A stretch of DNA of 32,793 bases from Lentzea kentuckyensis (GCF_002150765.1 NZ_MUYM01000112.1:1-32793), one strand, 5' to 3'; counted from the stretch's first letter, positions 15,147 through 24,624 are shown. Notes: generated from the sequence alone by a model not told the origin. Numbers and translations: made by a program.

Positions 15147-17003
15147 ATGGCAATCACCGGATACGCGTCCCTCACCTCGGTCCTCCCCGGACAACCGATC
15201 GATTTCCACCTCAGCACCGACACCCCCGGCCCAGCGAACCTCGTCATCGAACGGGTCGGCACGCCGACCATTTCCGCGTCCATCTCCACGAACCTGGTGA
15301 CGTTGGTCCCGCTGGCCGCGGGGTGGGAAGGATTCGGCTGGCCCGCGGCCTCGACGTTCGTGATACCGATCGACTGGCCCAGCGGCGTCTACCGGCTTCG
15401 CGACGCGGCGGCAGACGTGCTCACGTTCGTCGTGCCGCCCTCCGTTCCGGCTGCTACAACAACGGTGCTCCTCCACATACCCTTCCTCACCTACGCCGCG
15501 TACAACGCGGCCGGCGGCAAGAGCCTCTACGGCTTCAACAGTTCGCCGAGCGGGCAAGAGGGTGATCGCGCGAGTGTGGTGTCGTTCGATCGACCGTTCG
15601 ACCAGGGACCGCCCGGGCTGGGCGCGGAGGCGGCGCTCGTCGACTGGTTGGAGCACGAAGGGATCGGGGTCGACTGCTGCTCCAGCGTCGACCTGCACGC
15701 CACATCGGACCTGCTGCACGACTACGAATGCCTCGTCCTAGCCGGCCACGACGAGTACTGGACGAAACCGATGCGGGACCAGGTAGAGCGCTTCGTCTCC
15801 AACGGCGGCAACCTGATCGTCCTGTCGGGCAACACCTGCTACCGCGCCGTCCGGCTCGAGCAGAACGACCGCCAGGTCGTCTTCTACAAGTACGCGGGCG
15901 ACGACCCACATCCTCAGGGCGACGAAGTGACGGTCGCCTGGGCCGAACCGCCCGTCAACCGGCCCCAGAACACCTTGCTGGGCACCGGGTTCACCGACGG
16001 AGCGTTCGGCGGTCCACAGACCCCGCTGACTGTCCGGTTCCCCTCGCACTGGGTCTTCGACGGACTCAACCACCCGACCACGACCTCGGCGTTCATGGAC
16101 TACGAGACCGACGCGGCCGCCTACGTGGACGAGCAGGAAGGTTATCCGCGGGTGACTGGCGAGGAGGGCACCCCGCTGACGTTCACCATCCTCGCTTCGG
16201 CGGACCTGCGTGGGTGGGGAGGGAAGCCAGGACGCGTGACCACAGGTGTGTTCTCCCGCAACGGCACCGTTTTCAACGCGGCCACGACCGACTGGATCCG
16301 AGTTCTCGGCTCGGACCCGGTCGTCACAACGGTGACCCGGAACGTGTTCGCCCGGCTCAGCCGACGAGTGCCGTGGGACTGGGAGCACATCGGCCATGCG
16401 AACCAGGGACGCGCGCTCACCTCGCTAAGCGGCAAGCTGTACATCGCCACCACCGACAACCGCCTCTGGCGCCGCTATCCCGTCGGCGCGGACGTGCCGT
16501 GGCGCGACATCGGACACGCGAATCACATCATCGCGCTGGCAGGAAGCGGCGACACCCTGTTCTGCGTTACGGACGACAACCGCCTGTGGTGGCGCGAACC
16601 CGTGGAGACGGACACCGGCTGGACACCGATCGGCACCGGCCCCGCCCTCGGCACGAAAGCACTCGCGGCGGCCAGCGGCATGCTTTACGCCTCCGACCCG
16701 ACCGGCGCGCTTTGGCGAGCACCAGCCTCACGCGCAGCGCCCGCGTGGAACCCTATGGCCTTCTTCGCGCCCGACCCCGCCGTGAACGCGATGGCTTCCC
16801 TCGGCGACATCCTCGTCGCCTCGACCGCGGACAACCGCCTCCTGCGGTCGAACCGCGACTGGATCAACGAAAGCAGCGGCTGGCACGCGATCCACCACTG
16901 CGACTTCTCCGTCGGACTGGCCGTCGTCGACTGGAAGCTCTTCGTCGCCACCAGCGAGGACCGCCTGTGGTCGATCGATCTCTGGAACCTGCGACAGCCC
17001 TGA
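15147..17003 (+). CDS. N,N-dimethylformamidase-like protein with C-terminal propeller lectin domain
   Basis: This 618-residue protein starts with ~95 residues that form a beta-rich domain (TSVLPGQPIDFHLST). Residues ~100-390 resemble the C-terminal part of the N,N-dimethylformamidase large subunit, a GATase1-like fold (VVSFDRPFD, CLVLAGHDEYWT, FVSNGGNLIVLSGNTCYR). Residues ~400-618 are repeats of the type HIGHANQGRALTSLSGKLYIAT, TDNRLWRR, typical of tectonin/tachylectin-like propellers. The substrate is unknown; members hydrolyse small amides, but many homologues are uncharacterised. No signal peptide is visible. It follows the lectin-peptidase gene by 4 nt, so both products of this operon join an enzyme-like head to a lectin-like tail. 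The palindromic repeat at 17061 lies between it and the convergent topoisomerase gene. Confidence 0.82.
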   Translation: MAITGYASLTSVLPGQPIDFHLSTDTPGPANLVIERVGTPTISASISTNLVTLVPLAAGWEGFGWPAASTFVIPIDWPSGVYRLRDAAADVLTFVVPPSVPAATTTVLLHIPFLTYAAYNAAGGKSLYGFNSSPSGQEGDRASVVSFDRPFDQGPPGLGAEAALVDWLEHEGIGVDCCSSVDLHATSDLLHDYECLVLAGHDEYWTKPMRDQVERFVSNGGNLIVLSGNTCYRAVRLEQNDRQVVFYKYAGDDPHPQGDEVTVAWAEPPVNRPQNTLLGTGFTDGAFGGPQTPLTVRFPSHWVFDGLNHPTTTSAFMDYETDAAAYVDEQEGYPRVTGEEGTPLTFTILASADLRGWGGKPGRVTTGVFSRNGTVFNAATTDWIRVLGSDPVVTTVTRNVFARLSRRVPWDWEHIGHANQGRALTSLSGKLYIATTDNRLWRRYPVGADVPWRDIGHANHIIALAGSGDTLFCVTDDNRLWWREPVETDTGWTPIGTGPALGTKALAAASGMLYASDPTGALWRAPASRAAPAWNPMAFFAPDPAVNAMASLGDILVASTADNRLLRSNRDWINESSGWHAIHHCDFSVGLAVVDWKLFVATSEDRLWSIDLWNLRQP

Positions 17004-17060
17004 ACACGCCGGCGACGGATCGGTCACGACCTCGCCCTCGCCGGCGTCGAACCTGACGAA

Positions 17061-17227
17061 CTAGTGGTGTGACGCGGAACGTTGCCGGGGGAATTCGCGG
17101 TCAGCCGGGTGCATCGTGGTGCCGCCCCCGCGTCCTCGTACTGGTTGTACGGGGGCGCGGGGGCGGTGCCGCGAGGCGCCCTGCTGAGCGTGGATTACCT
17201 CGCCGACGTTCCGGGTCGCGCCACTAG
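17061..17227. repeat. Full palindromic MITE-like element between convergent genes
   Basis: The 167-bp element is bounded by CTAG and has 24-bp inverted ends (17061-17084 and 17204-17227) matching at 20 of 24 positions (left CTAGTGGTGTGACGCGGAAC). The middle holds a GC-rich stem (CCGCCCCCGCG pairing with CGCGGGGGCGG around a GTAC-flanked loop). A shorter copy is at 17-119. The right end carries the TAG stop of the topoisomerase gene. It probably acts as a bidirectional terminator and may be a non-autonomous mobile repeat. Confidence 0.75.
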
Positions 17228-20200
17228 TCCCGCTCGACCAGGTGCCCGATCACGTCCGGGCCGGGATGCGCGTGGCCCGAACCGTCACGGCGCGGGTCGA
17301 CGTCCGGCAGCTCCACCGGGGCGCCCTTGTCGTCCGCGCCGGCCGGGCGGGAGCCGATCCACGCGAGCACCAGGTGGGTTTCGCCCTTGAGGAACCGCTG
17401 CGACCGGACACCACCGGTGGCACGGCCCTTGGCCGGGTACTCGCTGAACGGCGTGACCTTCACACTCTGGCCGGACGACGTGACCACCATCGGCTCGCCG
17501 TGCTCGTCGTCGTCCGTGCGGATCGCACCGAAGAACACCACGTACGCGTCGCCGCTCAGGTTGATACCGGCCATGCCGCCGCCCTTGAGGCCCTGCGGGC
17601 GCACCAGTTTCGCGTCGTAGCGCAGTAGAGAGGAGTCCGAGCTGACGAACGCGAGCGTCTCGCTGCCGTCGGTGAGCCAGGTGGCGCCGACGACCTCGTC
17701 GCCGTCCTTGAGCGTGATGACCTCGAACTCGTCCGACCGCACCGGCCACTCCGGCACGCACACCTTCACCGTGCCGAGCTTGGTGCCCAGGGCGATGCCC
17801 GGAGAGTCCTTCGGGTCGAGCGGCGCGATGCCGACGACCTTCTCGCCCTTCTCCAGCGGCACCAGCTCGCTCGCCGCCATGCCGCCGCGCAGCGACACCG
17901 TGCCGCTCTGCTCGGGGAGCACGGGCAGCGGCAGCACGTCGGTCTTGAACGCCCGGCCCAGGTTCGTGATCAGGACGATCTGACCGCGGGCGGTGGAGTG
18001 CACGGTCGCCGCCACGGCGTCGTGTTTCACCCGGCCCGCCCGGCGTTTGCCCTCGGACACCTCCTCGGACTCGGCCGCGGTGCGCGCGACGAGACCGGTG
18101 GCGCTGAGGATGACCTGGCACGGGTCGTCCGCGACCTCCAGCGGGCCGGCGGGCTTGGACGCCGCCAGCACCTCCTTGAGGTCTCCGTCGATGAGGCTGG
18201 TGCGGCGGTCGCCGCCGAGCTCCTTCGCCACCGCGGCCAGCTCGGTCGACACGAGCTTCTTCAACACGCTCTCGTCGTCCAGGATCGCGGACAGCTCCGC
18301 GATCTCCTGACGCAGCTTGTCCTGCTCGTTCTCGAGTTCGAGCTTGTCGTACTTGGTGAGGCGGCGCAGCGGCGTGTCGAGGATGTAGGCGGCCTGGATC
18401 TCCGACAGCTTGAACTGCTTCATCAGGCCGTCCTTGGCGGCAGCGGCGTTCTCGCTGGCGCGGATCAGCTTGATGACCTTGTCGATGTCGAGCAGCGCGA
18501 TCAGCAGGGCCTCGACCAGGTGCAGGCGTTCCTCGCGCTTGCGGCGACGGAACTTGGTACGCCGCGTGACGACCTCGTAGCGGTGCTTGAGGAAGACCTC
18601 CAGCAACTGCTTGAGGCCCAGCGTCTGCGGCTGCCCGTCGACCAGCACCAGGTTGTTGATGCCGAACGACTGCTCCATCGGCGTCAGCCGGTAGAGGTCC
18701 GCCAGCAGCGCCTGCGGGTTCACGCCCACCTTGCACTCGATGACGAGCCGGATGCCGTTCTCGCGGTCGGTGAGGTCCTTGACGTCCGCGATCCCGGTGA
18801 GGCGCTTGGACTTGTTCACCTCGTCGGTGATCTTCTCGACGATCCGCTCGGCACCGACGCCGTACGGCAGCTGGGTGACGGTGATCGCCTGCCGGCCGCG
18901 GGACCCCTCGAGCAGCCCGATCTCGACCTTCGCGCGCATCCGGACCACGCCGCGCCCGGTCTCGTAGGCCTTCCTGACCTCGTCGAGGCCCAGCAGGATG
19001 CCACCGGTCGGGAGGTCGGGGCCCGGCACGAACTCCATGAGCTTGTCGAGGCTCGCGTCCGGGTGCGTGATCAGCCACCGCGCCGCCCCGACGACCTCGC
19101 GGAGGTTGTGCGGAATCATGTTCGTGGCCATGCCGACCGCGATCCCGGACGTGCCGTTGACCAGCAGGTTCGGGAACGCCGCCGGGAGCACCGACGGCTC
19201 CTCCAGCGAACCGTCGTAGTTCGGCCGGAAGTCGACGGTCTCCTCGTTGAGCTCACCGACGAGTTGCATGGCCACCGGGGACATGCGGCACTCCGTGTAC
19301 CTCGCCGCGGCCGGTCCGTCGTCCGGGGAACCAAAATTGCCGTGGCCGTCGATGAGCGGCTCGTTGAGGCTGAAGTCCTGGGCGAGACGCACCAACGCGT
19401 CGTAGATCGCCGTGTCGCCGTGCGGGTGGTACTTGCCCATGCAGTTGTGCACGACCTGGCCGTCGACGACGAACGCATGCTCATCGGTTGCGACCTGGAT
19501 GTCGTAGGTCGTGTCCGGCGCGACGGGCTCGACTGAAGTCACTTCGAGGAAACTGAAGCCGGACAACACTTCCAGGCGAGCGGCGAGCGGCGAGCCGATC
19601 CGGCGCAGCTTCTCCGTCCAACCGTTCTCGAAGGCCCGCCCGAGCGGGAAGGAACGCTCGGCGAGTTCGTTTCCGCACCGGTCCTTGCCGTACCGGACCT
19701 CCGCGCCCAGCGATGCCCGGAACGCCACACCGTCGGTGTCGCGAAACCAGCCGCCGCCCTGGTGTGCGGCGGTGAACTCCGCCATCACCTGCGCGCACGG
19801 CAGCCTGTCGTTGCCCTGCTTGCCGCCGTAGCGGTAGCCGATGGACAGCACCTGACGCAGGCCGTCCTGCTTGTAGCCGATCTTCGTCCACGGCAGCAGC
19901 GCCAACGCGAGGGCGGCGGCGTCACGACCCGAGATCGACAGGCCCAGCAGAGTCTTGTGCCCGGTCTTGCTGACCTGCGACCAGTGGTGGCCGTGGATGC
20001 CGCTGTCCGCGAGCATGCCGTGCAGCTGATCGATCAACCGGCGGCTCGTGCTGACCAGCACGATCTCTCGGTTCTGCTTGCGCACGTAGCCGTCACCGTC
20101 GAAGAAACCGGCGATGAACGGCGCCCACGCGGAGCGGTCGGCCAGCACGCTCGGCGGCACGACCTTCTGGTCGCTGCGAGGAGTCGCCGTCTCCAACAAC

Positions 20201-21000
20201 GCCTCGTGGCGGGCGAACGTGAGGATGTGCTGGTCCTTGTGCTTCGGGTTCTTCGCGACGCGCTTGCCACGCGTGACGTCGACCCCGTTGAGGATCGCCC
20301 ATCCGTGGGCCACGTCGAGCGGCTCGGCGTCGACCATGTGAATGCGCACCCGACCGTCGGCGGCGCGCTTGCGGTCGACGGCGAACCCCTCGGCGACGAT
20401 GAGGCCCTGCACGTAGGCACCGAGGTCACCGGTGTCCGACGGGAGTCCTGCCCGCCGATCCTCGCCGTACGCGATCGTCTGCCTGCCGACCAGGGCCGTC
20501 GCCGCGGTCCAGCCGATCGACAGGTCGGATTCGACGGTCCGGAAACGCTGCCCTGGCGTGACGAGCATCGTGCGGCCGTTCGACCAGGTGACCCGGACCA
20601 GCTCCGAGACTGGATTCTCGTACACCTCGCTCACCGGCACCGGCGTGCCGTGACCGTCGAGCACGAGATCACCGATCTCGATCTCCTCGATCGGCCGCAG
20701 CCCGTCAGGCGTCGACACGAGCGCACCCCGCACGAAGCAGTCGCCCGTCACGCGGGCCGACTTCACGTACGCGTGGTTCGGCCGGTATCCCTGCTCGTGC
20801 ATCGAGAACAGGATGCGGCGGTGCACCGGCTTGAGGCCGTCCCGCGCGTCCGGCAGGGCCCGCGAGTGGATGACCGAGTAGGCGTACTCCAGGTACGAGT
20901 CCTCGATCTCGGTCTGCAGCGAGTTGTCGAGCACCGTGGCGCCGGCCCGGTCGAACGCGGCGGGGTCGACCTTGGTCGTGGATCCCTTGCGGCGTGCCAT
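17224..21000 (-). CDS. parC: Type IIA topoisomerase subunit A (ParC/GyrA type) containing an intein
   Basis: 1258 residues as encoded, about 826 after removal of a 432-residue intein (residues 88-519). Extein parts are typical: SYLEYAYSVIHSRALPDARDG, MGKYHPHGDTAIYDALVR with Thr530 at the quinolone-sensitive Ser position, catalytic Tyr568 in PAAARYTECRM, FPNLLVNGTSGIAVGMATN, a coiled-coil region and a C-terminal beta-pinwheel. It nicks and rejoins DNA together with ParE to decatenate or relax DNA. parE lies 21 nt upstream. The pair is the second actinobacterial type IIA enzyme usually called topoisomerase IV; a gyrase label cannot be excluded without the rest of the genome. The stop codon is in the flanking repeat. 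Confidence 0.9.
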   Translation of the reverse strand: MARRKGSTTKVDPAAFDRAGATVLDNSLQTEIEDSYLEYAYSVIHSRALPDARDGLKPVHRRILFSMHEQGYRPNHAYVKSARVTGDCFVRGALVSTPDGLRPIEEIEIGDLVLDGHGTPVPVSEVYENPVSELVRVTWSNGRTMLVTPGQRFRTVESDLSIGWTAATALVGRQTIAYGEDRRAGLPSDTGDLGAYVQGLIVAEGFAVDRKRAADGRVRIHMVDAEPLDVAHGWAILNGVDVTRGKRVAKNPKHKDQHILTFARHEALLETATPRSDQKVVPPSVLADRSAWAPFIAGFFDGDGYVRKQNREIVLVSTSRRLIDQLHGMLADSGIHGHHWSQVSKTGHKTLLGLSISGRDAAALALALLPWTKIGYKQDGLRQVLSIGYRYGGKQGNDRLPCAQVMAEFTAAHQGGGWFRDTDGVAFRASLGAEVRYGKDRCGNELAERSFPLGRAFENGWTEKLRRIGSPLAARLEVLSGFSFLEVTSVEPVAPDTTYDIQVATDEHAFVVDGQVVHNCMGKYHPHGDTAIYDALVRLAQDFSLNEPLIDGHGNFGSPDDGPAAARYTECRMSPVAMQLVGELNEETVDFRPNYDGSLEEPSVLPAAFPNLLVNGTSGIAVGMATNMIPHNLREVVGAARWLITHPDASLDKLMEFVPGPDLPTGGILLGLDEVRKAYETGRGVVRMRAKVEIGLLEGSRGRQAITVTQLPYGVGAERIVEKITDEVNKSKRLTGIADVKDLTDRENGIRLVIECKVGVNPQALLADLYRLTPMEQSFGINNLVLVDGQPQTLGLKQLLEVFLKHRYEVVTRRTKFRRRKREERLHLVEALLIALLDIDKVIKLIRASENAAAAKDGLMKQFKLSEIQAAYILDTPLRRLTKYDKLELENEQDKLRQEIAELSAILDDESVLKKLVSTELAAVAKELGGDRRTSLIDGDLKEVLAASKPAGPLEVADDPCQVILSATGLVARTAAESEEVSEGKRRAGRVKHDAVAATVHSTARGQIVLITNLGRAFKTDVLPLPVLPEQSGTVSLRGGMAASELVPLEKGEKVVGIAPLDPKDSPGIALGTKLGTVKVCVPEWPVRSDEFEVITLKDGDEVVGATWLTDGSETLAFVSSDSSLLRYDAKLVRPQGLKGGGMAGINLSGDAYVVFFGAIRTDDDEHGEPMVVTSSGQSVKVTPFSEYPAKGRATGGVRSQRFLKGETHLVLAWIGSRPAGADDKGAPVELPDVDPRRDGSGHAHPGPDVIGHLVERD
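19444..20739 (-). other. LAGLIDADG intein within ParC
   Basis: Residues 88-519 of the topoisomerase precursor. The first residue is Cys (CFVRGALVSTPDG, block A), the last two are His-Asn (VVDGQVVHN, block G), and the first downstream extein residue is Cys520. The LAGLIDADG endonuclease motifs are intact in form: YVQGLIVAEGF (196-206) and FIAGFFDGDGY (295-305), each with its acidic residue. Block F is present (TYDIQVATDEHAF). Block B reads LVTPGQRF, so the usual TxxH histidine is Gln151. Insertion is between GD and CMGKYHPHGD, not at the active-site Tyr where mycobacterial GyrA inteins sit. Confidence 0.92.
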
Positions 21001-21021
21001 GAGTCTTGTTGGTCTTTCTCG

Positions 21022-23073
21022 TTAGAGGTCGATGGCCGACTGGTCGACCCGGGCGGAGGAATCGATGAGCCAGTTGCGGCGCGGCTCGACCTTCTCGCCC
21101 ATCAGCAGTTCCAGCGCGTTCTCGGCGGCCTCGGCGTCGTTCATGGTGATGCGGCGGACCGAGCGGCTGGCCGGGTTCATCGTGGTCTCCCACAACTCGT
21201 CCGCGTCCATCTCACCCAGGCCCTTGAACCGCGGCACCGGCGTGACGACCGTCTTGCCGGCCTTCTCCAGCGACGCGACCTTCTGCTCCATCTGGCGCTG
21301 GGTGAAGGTGAAGTGCGTTTCGGCGTTGCGGCCGCGGGTCATGACCTTGTGCAACGGCGGCATGGCGGCGTAGAGACGGCCGTCCTCGATCACCGGGCGC
21401 ATGTACTTGGCGAACAACGTGATCAGCAACGTCCGGATGTGGCTGCCGTCCACGTCCGCGTCGGCCATCAGGATCACCCGGCCGTAGCGCATCTGCGAGA
21501 TGTCGAACGTGCGGCCGGTGCCGGCGCCGAGCACCTGGACGATGGACGCGATCTCGGCGTTGCGCAGCGTGTCGGCGAGCGAGGCCTTCTGGACGTTGAG
21601 AATCTTGCCGCGCAAGGGAAGCAGCGCCTGGTACTCGGAGACGCGGGCCATTCTGGCCGAGCCGAGGGCGGAGTCGCCTTCCACGAGAAAAAGTTCGCTA
21701 CGCGAAACACCTGTGGTGCGGCAGTCGACCAGCTTCGCGGGCATCGCCGCGCCCTCGAGCGCCGTCTTCCGCCGAGCCGCGTCCTTCTGCTGCTTCTGCG
21801 TGAGCCGGACGCGGGAGGCGTCGACGACCTTCTGCAGCACGGTCTTGGCTTCGACCTTGGTCTTGCGGTCCTCGGTCCACGCGCGGATCTGACCGTCGAC
21901 GATGCCCTGCAGCACCTTGGTGATGCCGGCGGTGGACAGTTCGTCCTTGGTCTGCGAAGTGAACTGCGGTTCGGGGATGCGGACGTGGATGACGGCCGTC
22001 ATGCCTTCCAGCACGTCGTCCAGGGTCGGCATGTCCTCCTTGGGCTTCAGCAGCCCGCGGGTCTTGGAGATGGCGTCCTGAATCGCCTTGACCACCGCGC
22101 GGTCGAAGCCGCGGCGGTGGGTGCCGCCGTGCATGTTGCGGATGGTGTTGGTGAAGCACTCGACGGTGCGGTCGTAGCCGGTGCCCCAGCGCAGCGCGAC
22201 TTCGACCTCGGCCTGACGCTCCACTTTGGACCGCATCACACCGTTCTCGTCGGCGGCGTTCTCGAAGTAGGTGCCGGAGCCGTTGATCAGCAGGGTGCCG
22301 GAGACCGCGCGGTCGCCGGACGGGGCGAGGAAGTCGACCATGTCGCTGAGGCCGTTGGGGTAGTGGAAGATCTCTTCGGAGATCGCGTCTTCCAGTGCGG
22401 ACCGCAGCACGTACGTGACGCCGGGGACCAGGAAGGCGGTGTTGCGCAGCTTCGTGCGGACGGCCTCGACGTCCAGCGCGGCGTTGTTCTCGAAGTACCG
22501 GGCGTCGTACCAGTAGCGGATCGAGGTGCCGGTCGACTCGTTGCGCTTCATCTTGCCGACGACGTTCAGGCCGCCCTGGCGGGTGAACTTCGCCTTGGGG
22601 CCGGGGCCGTCGAAGACGCCGGGAACGCCGTGGGCGAACGACATCTCGTGGACCTTGCCGCCGTTGCGCACGGTGACGTCGAAGCGGTGGGAGAGCGCGT
22701 TGACGGCCGAGGCGCCCACGCCGTGCAGGCCGCCGGAGGTCTTGTAGCCGGAGCCGCCGAACTTGCCGCCGGCGTGCAACTTCGTCAACACCAGTTCCAC
22801 ACCGGACAGACCGGACTTCGCGTGCACGTCGGTCGGGATGCCGCGGCCGTCGTCGTCGACCTGGACGCTGCCGTCGGCGTGCAGCGTGACGACGACCTTG
22901 GCGGCGTGGCCGGCGACGCCCTCGTCGGTCGAGTTGTCGACGATCTCGCTGAAGAGGTGGTTGATGCCCCGGCTGTCGGTCGACCCGATGTACATGCCGG
23001 GCCGCTTGCGGACGGCCTCGAGTCCTTCGAGGTGCGTCAGGTCGTCGGCCCCGTACAGGGTCTCTGCGGTCAC
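21022..23073 (-). CDS. parE: Type IIA topoisomerase subunit B (ParE/GyrB type)
   Basis: 683 residues from GTG 23073, which has GGGAGA upstream; longer in-frame starts up to 23256 add a low-complexity segment unlike the family. The GHKL ATPase domain shows EIVDNSTDEGVAG, DDDGRGIPTD and GGLHGVGASAVNALS. The transducer region follows, then the Toprim domain with ELFLVEGDSALGSA and MADADVDGSHI, and the C-terminal PRFKGLGEMDADELWETTMNP. It hydrolyses ATP to drive strand passage with the downstream ParC. The usual length and all catalytic residues appear intact, with no intein. The two genes are 21 nt apart and co-transcribed. Confidence 0.93.
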   Translation of the reverse strand: MTAETLYGADDLTHLEGLEAVRKRPGMYIGSTDSRGINHLFSEIVDNSTDEGVAGHAAKVVVTLHADGSVQVDDDGRGIPTDVHAKSGLSGVELVLTKLHAGGKFGGSGYKTSGGLHGVGASAVNALSHRFDVTVRNGGKVHEMSFAHGVPGVFDGPGPKAKFTRQGGLNVVGKMKRNESTGTSIRYWYDARYFENNAALDVEAVRTKLRNTAFLVPGVTYVLRSALEDAISEEIFHYPNGLSDMVDFLAPSGDRAVSGTLLINGSGTYFENAADENGVMRSKVERQAEVEVALRWGTGYDRTVECFTNTIRNMHGGTHRRGFDRAVVKAIQDAISKTRGLLKPKEDMPTLDDVLEGMTAVIHVRIPEPQFTSQTKDELSTAGITKVLQGIVDGQIRAWTEDRKTKVEAKTVLQKVVDASRVRLTQKQQKDAARRKTALEGAAMPAKLVDCRTTGVSRSELFLVEGDSALGSARMARVSEYQALLPLRGKILNVQKASLADTLRNAEIASIVQVLGAGTGRTFDISQMRYGRVILMADADVDGSHIRTLLITLFAKYMRPVIEDGRLYAAMPPLHKVMTRGRNAETHFTFTQRQMEQKVASLEKAGKTVVTPVPRFKGLGEMDADELWETTMNPASRSVRRITMNDAEAAENALELLMGEKVEPRRNWLIDSSARVDQSAIDL

Positions 23074-23404
23074 GGGTATTTCTCCCAGGTTGTGTGCGGA
23101 CTGCCAGCAGGGTATCCGTCTGGACCGACAATTTTTCGCAGGACGCCCGCCGTGGCGGTCACCGCTGCACTCCAGCAGCGTCTCAGCACGCCCCTGAACC
23201 CTGCTCCAGCCGCCGGTCAGGGCCTTGCTGAGCAGCGGTGGGACCGCGGCGCGCACCCCTGTCGGCTACCCGCGCTTGGCGAACATCACGCCGGTTGCCC
23301 CGCGAGACCGTTCCGAGACCTTCCCGAAACGGACCCGTGAACCGTGATGAACAACGGCACGTATGCCCCGGTGTCGGAAACGGACCGAGGGACGGAGTGA
23401 TCGC
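23074..23404. other. Divergent intergenic region between parE and the aminotransferase
   Basis: About 330 bp separates the divergent genes and must hold both promoters. On the minus strand an AT-rich patch (GCGAAAAATTGTCGG at about 23128-23142) lies upstream of the parE start and is the best place for its promoter, but no clear -35/-10 pair could be fixed. I see no repeats, RNA gene or convincing small ORF. Confidence 0.5.
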
Positions 23405-24580
23405 GTGCGGCATGGTGTGGACTCGGGTCTCTTCCAGCAGACCGCGCACAGCCCGTCCTATTTCGAGCTGTCGCGGACCGGTGCGGGAGAGCTCGTGGAC
23501 TTCTGCATCCCGTGCAATCCGTACTTCCCGACGCCCGAGATGTTCGAGGAACTGTCGAAGAACCTGGAGTCGATGCTCAAGTTCTACCCGAGCGACTCCG
23601 CCAAGATCGCCGACCAGCTCTCCAAGGTGCTGGGGCTGAACCCGGCCACGCTCGCGATGTCGAACGGTTCGACCGAGCTCATCACGTGGATGGACCACCT
23701 GTGGATCCACGAGAGCGTCGCGATCCCGATCCCCACCTTCGGCCGCTGGACCGACCAGCCGATGGAGAACAACAAGCGGGTCGACATGTTCCTGCTCCAG
23801 GAGAGCAACAACTTCGAGCTGGACATCGACGAGTACATCAAGTTCATCCGGACGCGCGGCAGCAGAGTGGCCGTGATCTGCAACCCGAACAATCCCGACG
23901 GCGGTTATCTGCCGCGCCGGGAGATCATCCGTTTCATGGACGAGCTCTCCGACCTGGACCTCGTCGTGATCGACGAGTCGTTCATCGACTTCGTCGAGGT
24001 GGAGCGCAACCCGTCCGTCGCCGCCGAGGCGTCCATCCGGCCGAACGTGGTCGTGCTGAAGAGCCTCGGCAAGAACTTCGGCCTGCACGGCATCCGGTTC
24101 GGCTACCTGGTCGCGAACCCCGGTCTCGCCGGGAAGATGCGCAAGACGCTGCCGAAGTGGAACCTCAACTCCCTCGCGGAGACCGTCGTGTTCATGCTGG
24201 CCGCGCACGAGGCGGAGTACGCCGAGAGCCTGCGCCTGCTCAGCCGCGACCGCTACCGCATGGGGATGGAGCTGTCGCGCATTCCCGACCTGACCGTCTA
24301 CTCGTCGCAGGCGAACTTCCTGTTCGTGAAGCTCGGCGGGGGCATGGACGGCCGCGAGCTGCGGGACCACCTGCTGTCCAAACACCAGGTCTTCATCCGC
24401 GAATGCGGCAACAAGCTCGGCATGACGAGCAAGTTCGCCCGGCTGGTCGTACGTCCTGAGCAGGACGTGGAACGGCTCGTCGAAGGCATCCGAGACTTCA
24501 CCCAAGCGAGGTGGACCACCCACTCCAGCCACAGTCCCAGTCACTCCAGCGAACCGTCGCTGTTGATGCACAGCGCTTAA
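23405..24580 (+). CDS. PLP-dependent aminotransferase, HisC/CobD-like (fold type I)
   Basis: 391 residues from GTG 23405, with GGAG at 23394-23397. Hallmarks of class I/II aminotransferases: SNGSTELI (86-93), VAVICNPNNPDGG with NPNNPDG at 160-166, VVIDESF with Asp190, and the cofactor lysine K223 in SLGKNFGLHGIRFGY. It lacks features that would decide between histidinol-phosphate aminotransferase, threonine-phosphate decarboxylase and a natural-product enzyme. The last ~20 residues (Ser/His-rich HSSHSPSHSS) are an unusual tail. Its neighbours are unrelated in pathway; the DUF4331 gene starts 44 nt downstream, so co-transcription is possible. Confidence 0.85.
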   Translation: MRHGVDSGLFQQTAHSPSYFELSRTGAGELVDFCIPCNPYFPTPEMFEELSKNLESMLKFYPSDSAKIADQLSKVLGLNPATLAMSNGSTELITWMDHLWIHESVAIPIPTFGRWTDQPMENNKRVDMFLLQESNNFELDIDEYIKFIRTRGSRVAVICNPNNPDGGYLPRREIIRFMDELSDLDLVVIDESFIDFVEVERNPSVAAEASIRPNVVVLKSLGKNFGLHGIRFGYLVANPGLAGKMRKTLPKWNLNSLAETVVFMLAAHEAEYAESLRLLSRDRYRMGMELSRIPDLTVYSSQANFLFVKLGGGMDGRELRDHLLSKHQVFIRECGNKLGMTSKFARLVVRPEQDVERLVEGIRDFTQARWTTHSSHSPSHSSEPSLLMHSA

Positions 24581-24624
24581 CCCCTTTGGGCACTGAAATC
24601 ATTTCTCCGAAAGGTTGTCCAGAA

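Noticed and set aside
17224..23073. Calling the pair gyrA/gyrB
   Set aside because: The minus-strand B-then-A order with the A subunit starting MARRKGS and the sequence style fit the second actinobacterial type IIA enzyme; no recF, dnaN or gyrase neighbourhood is present. The label is still not certain.
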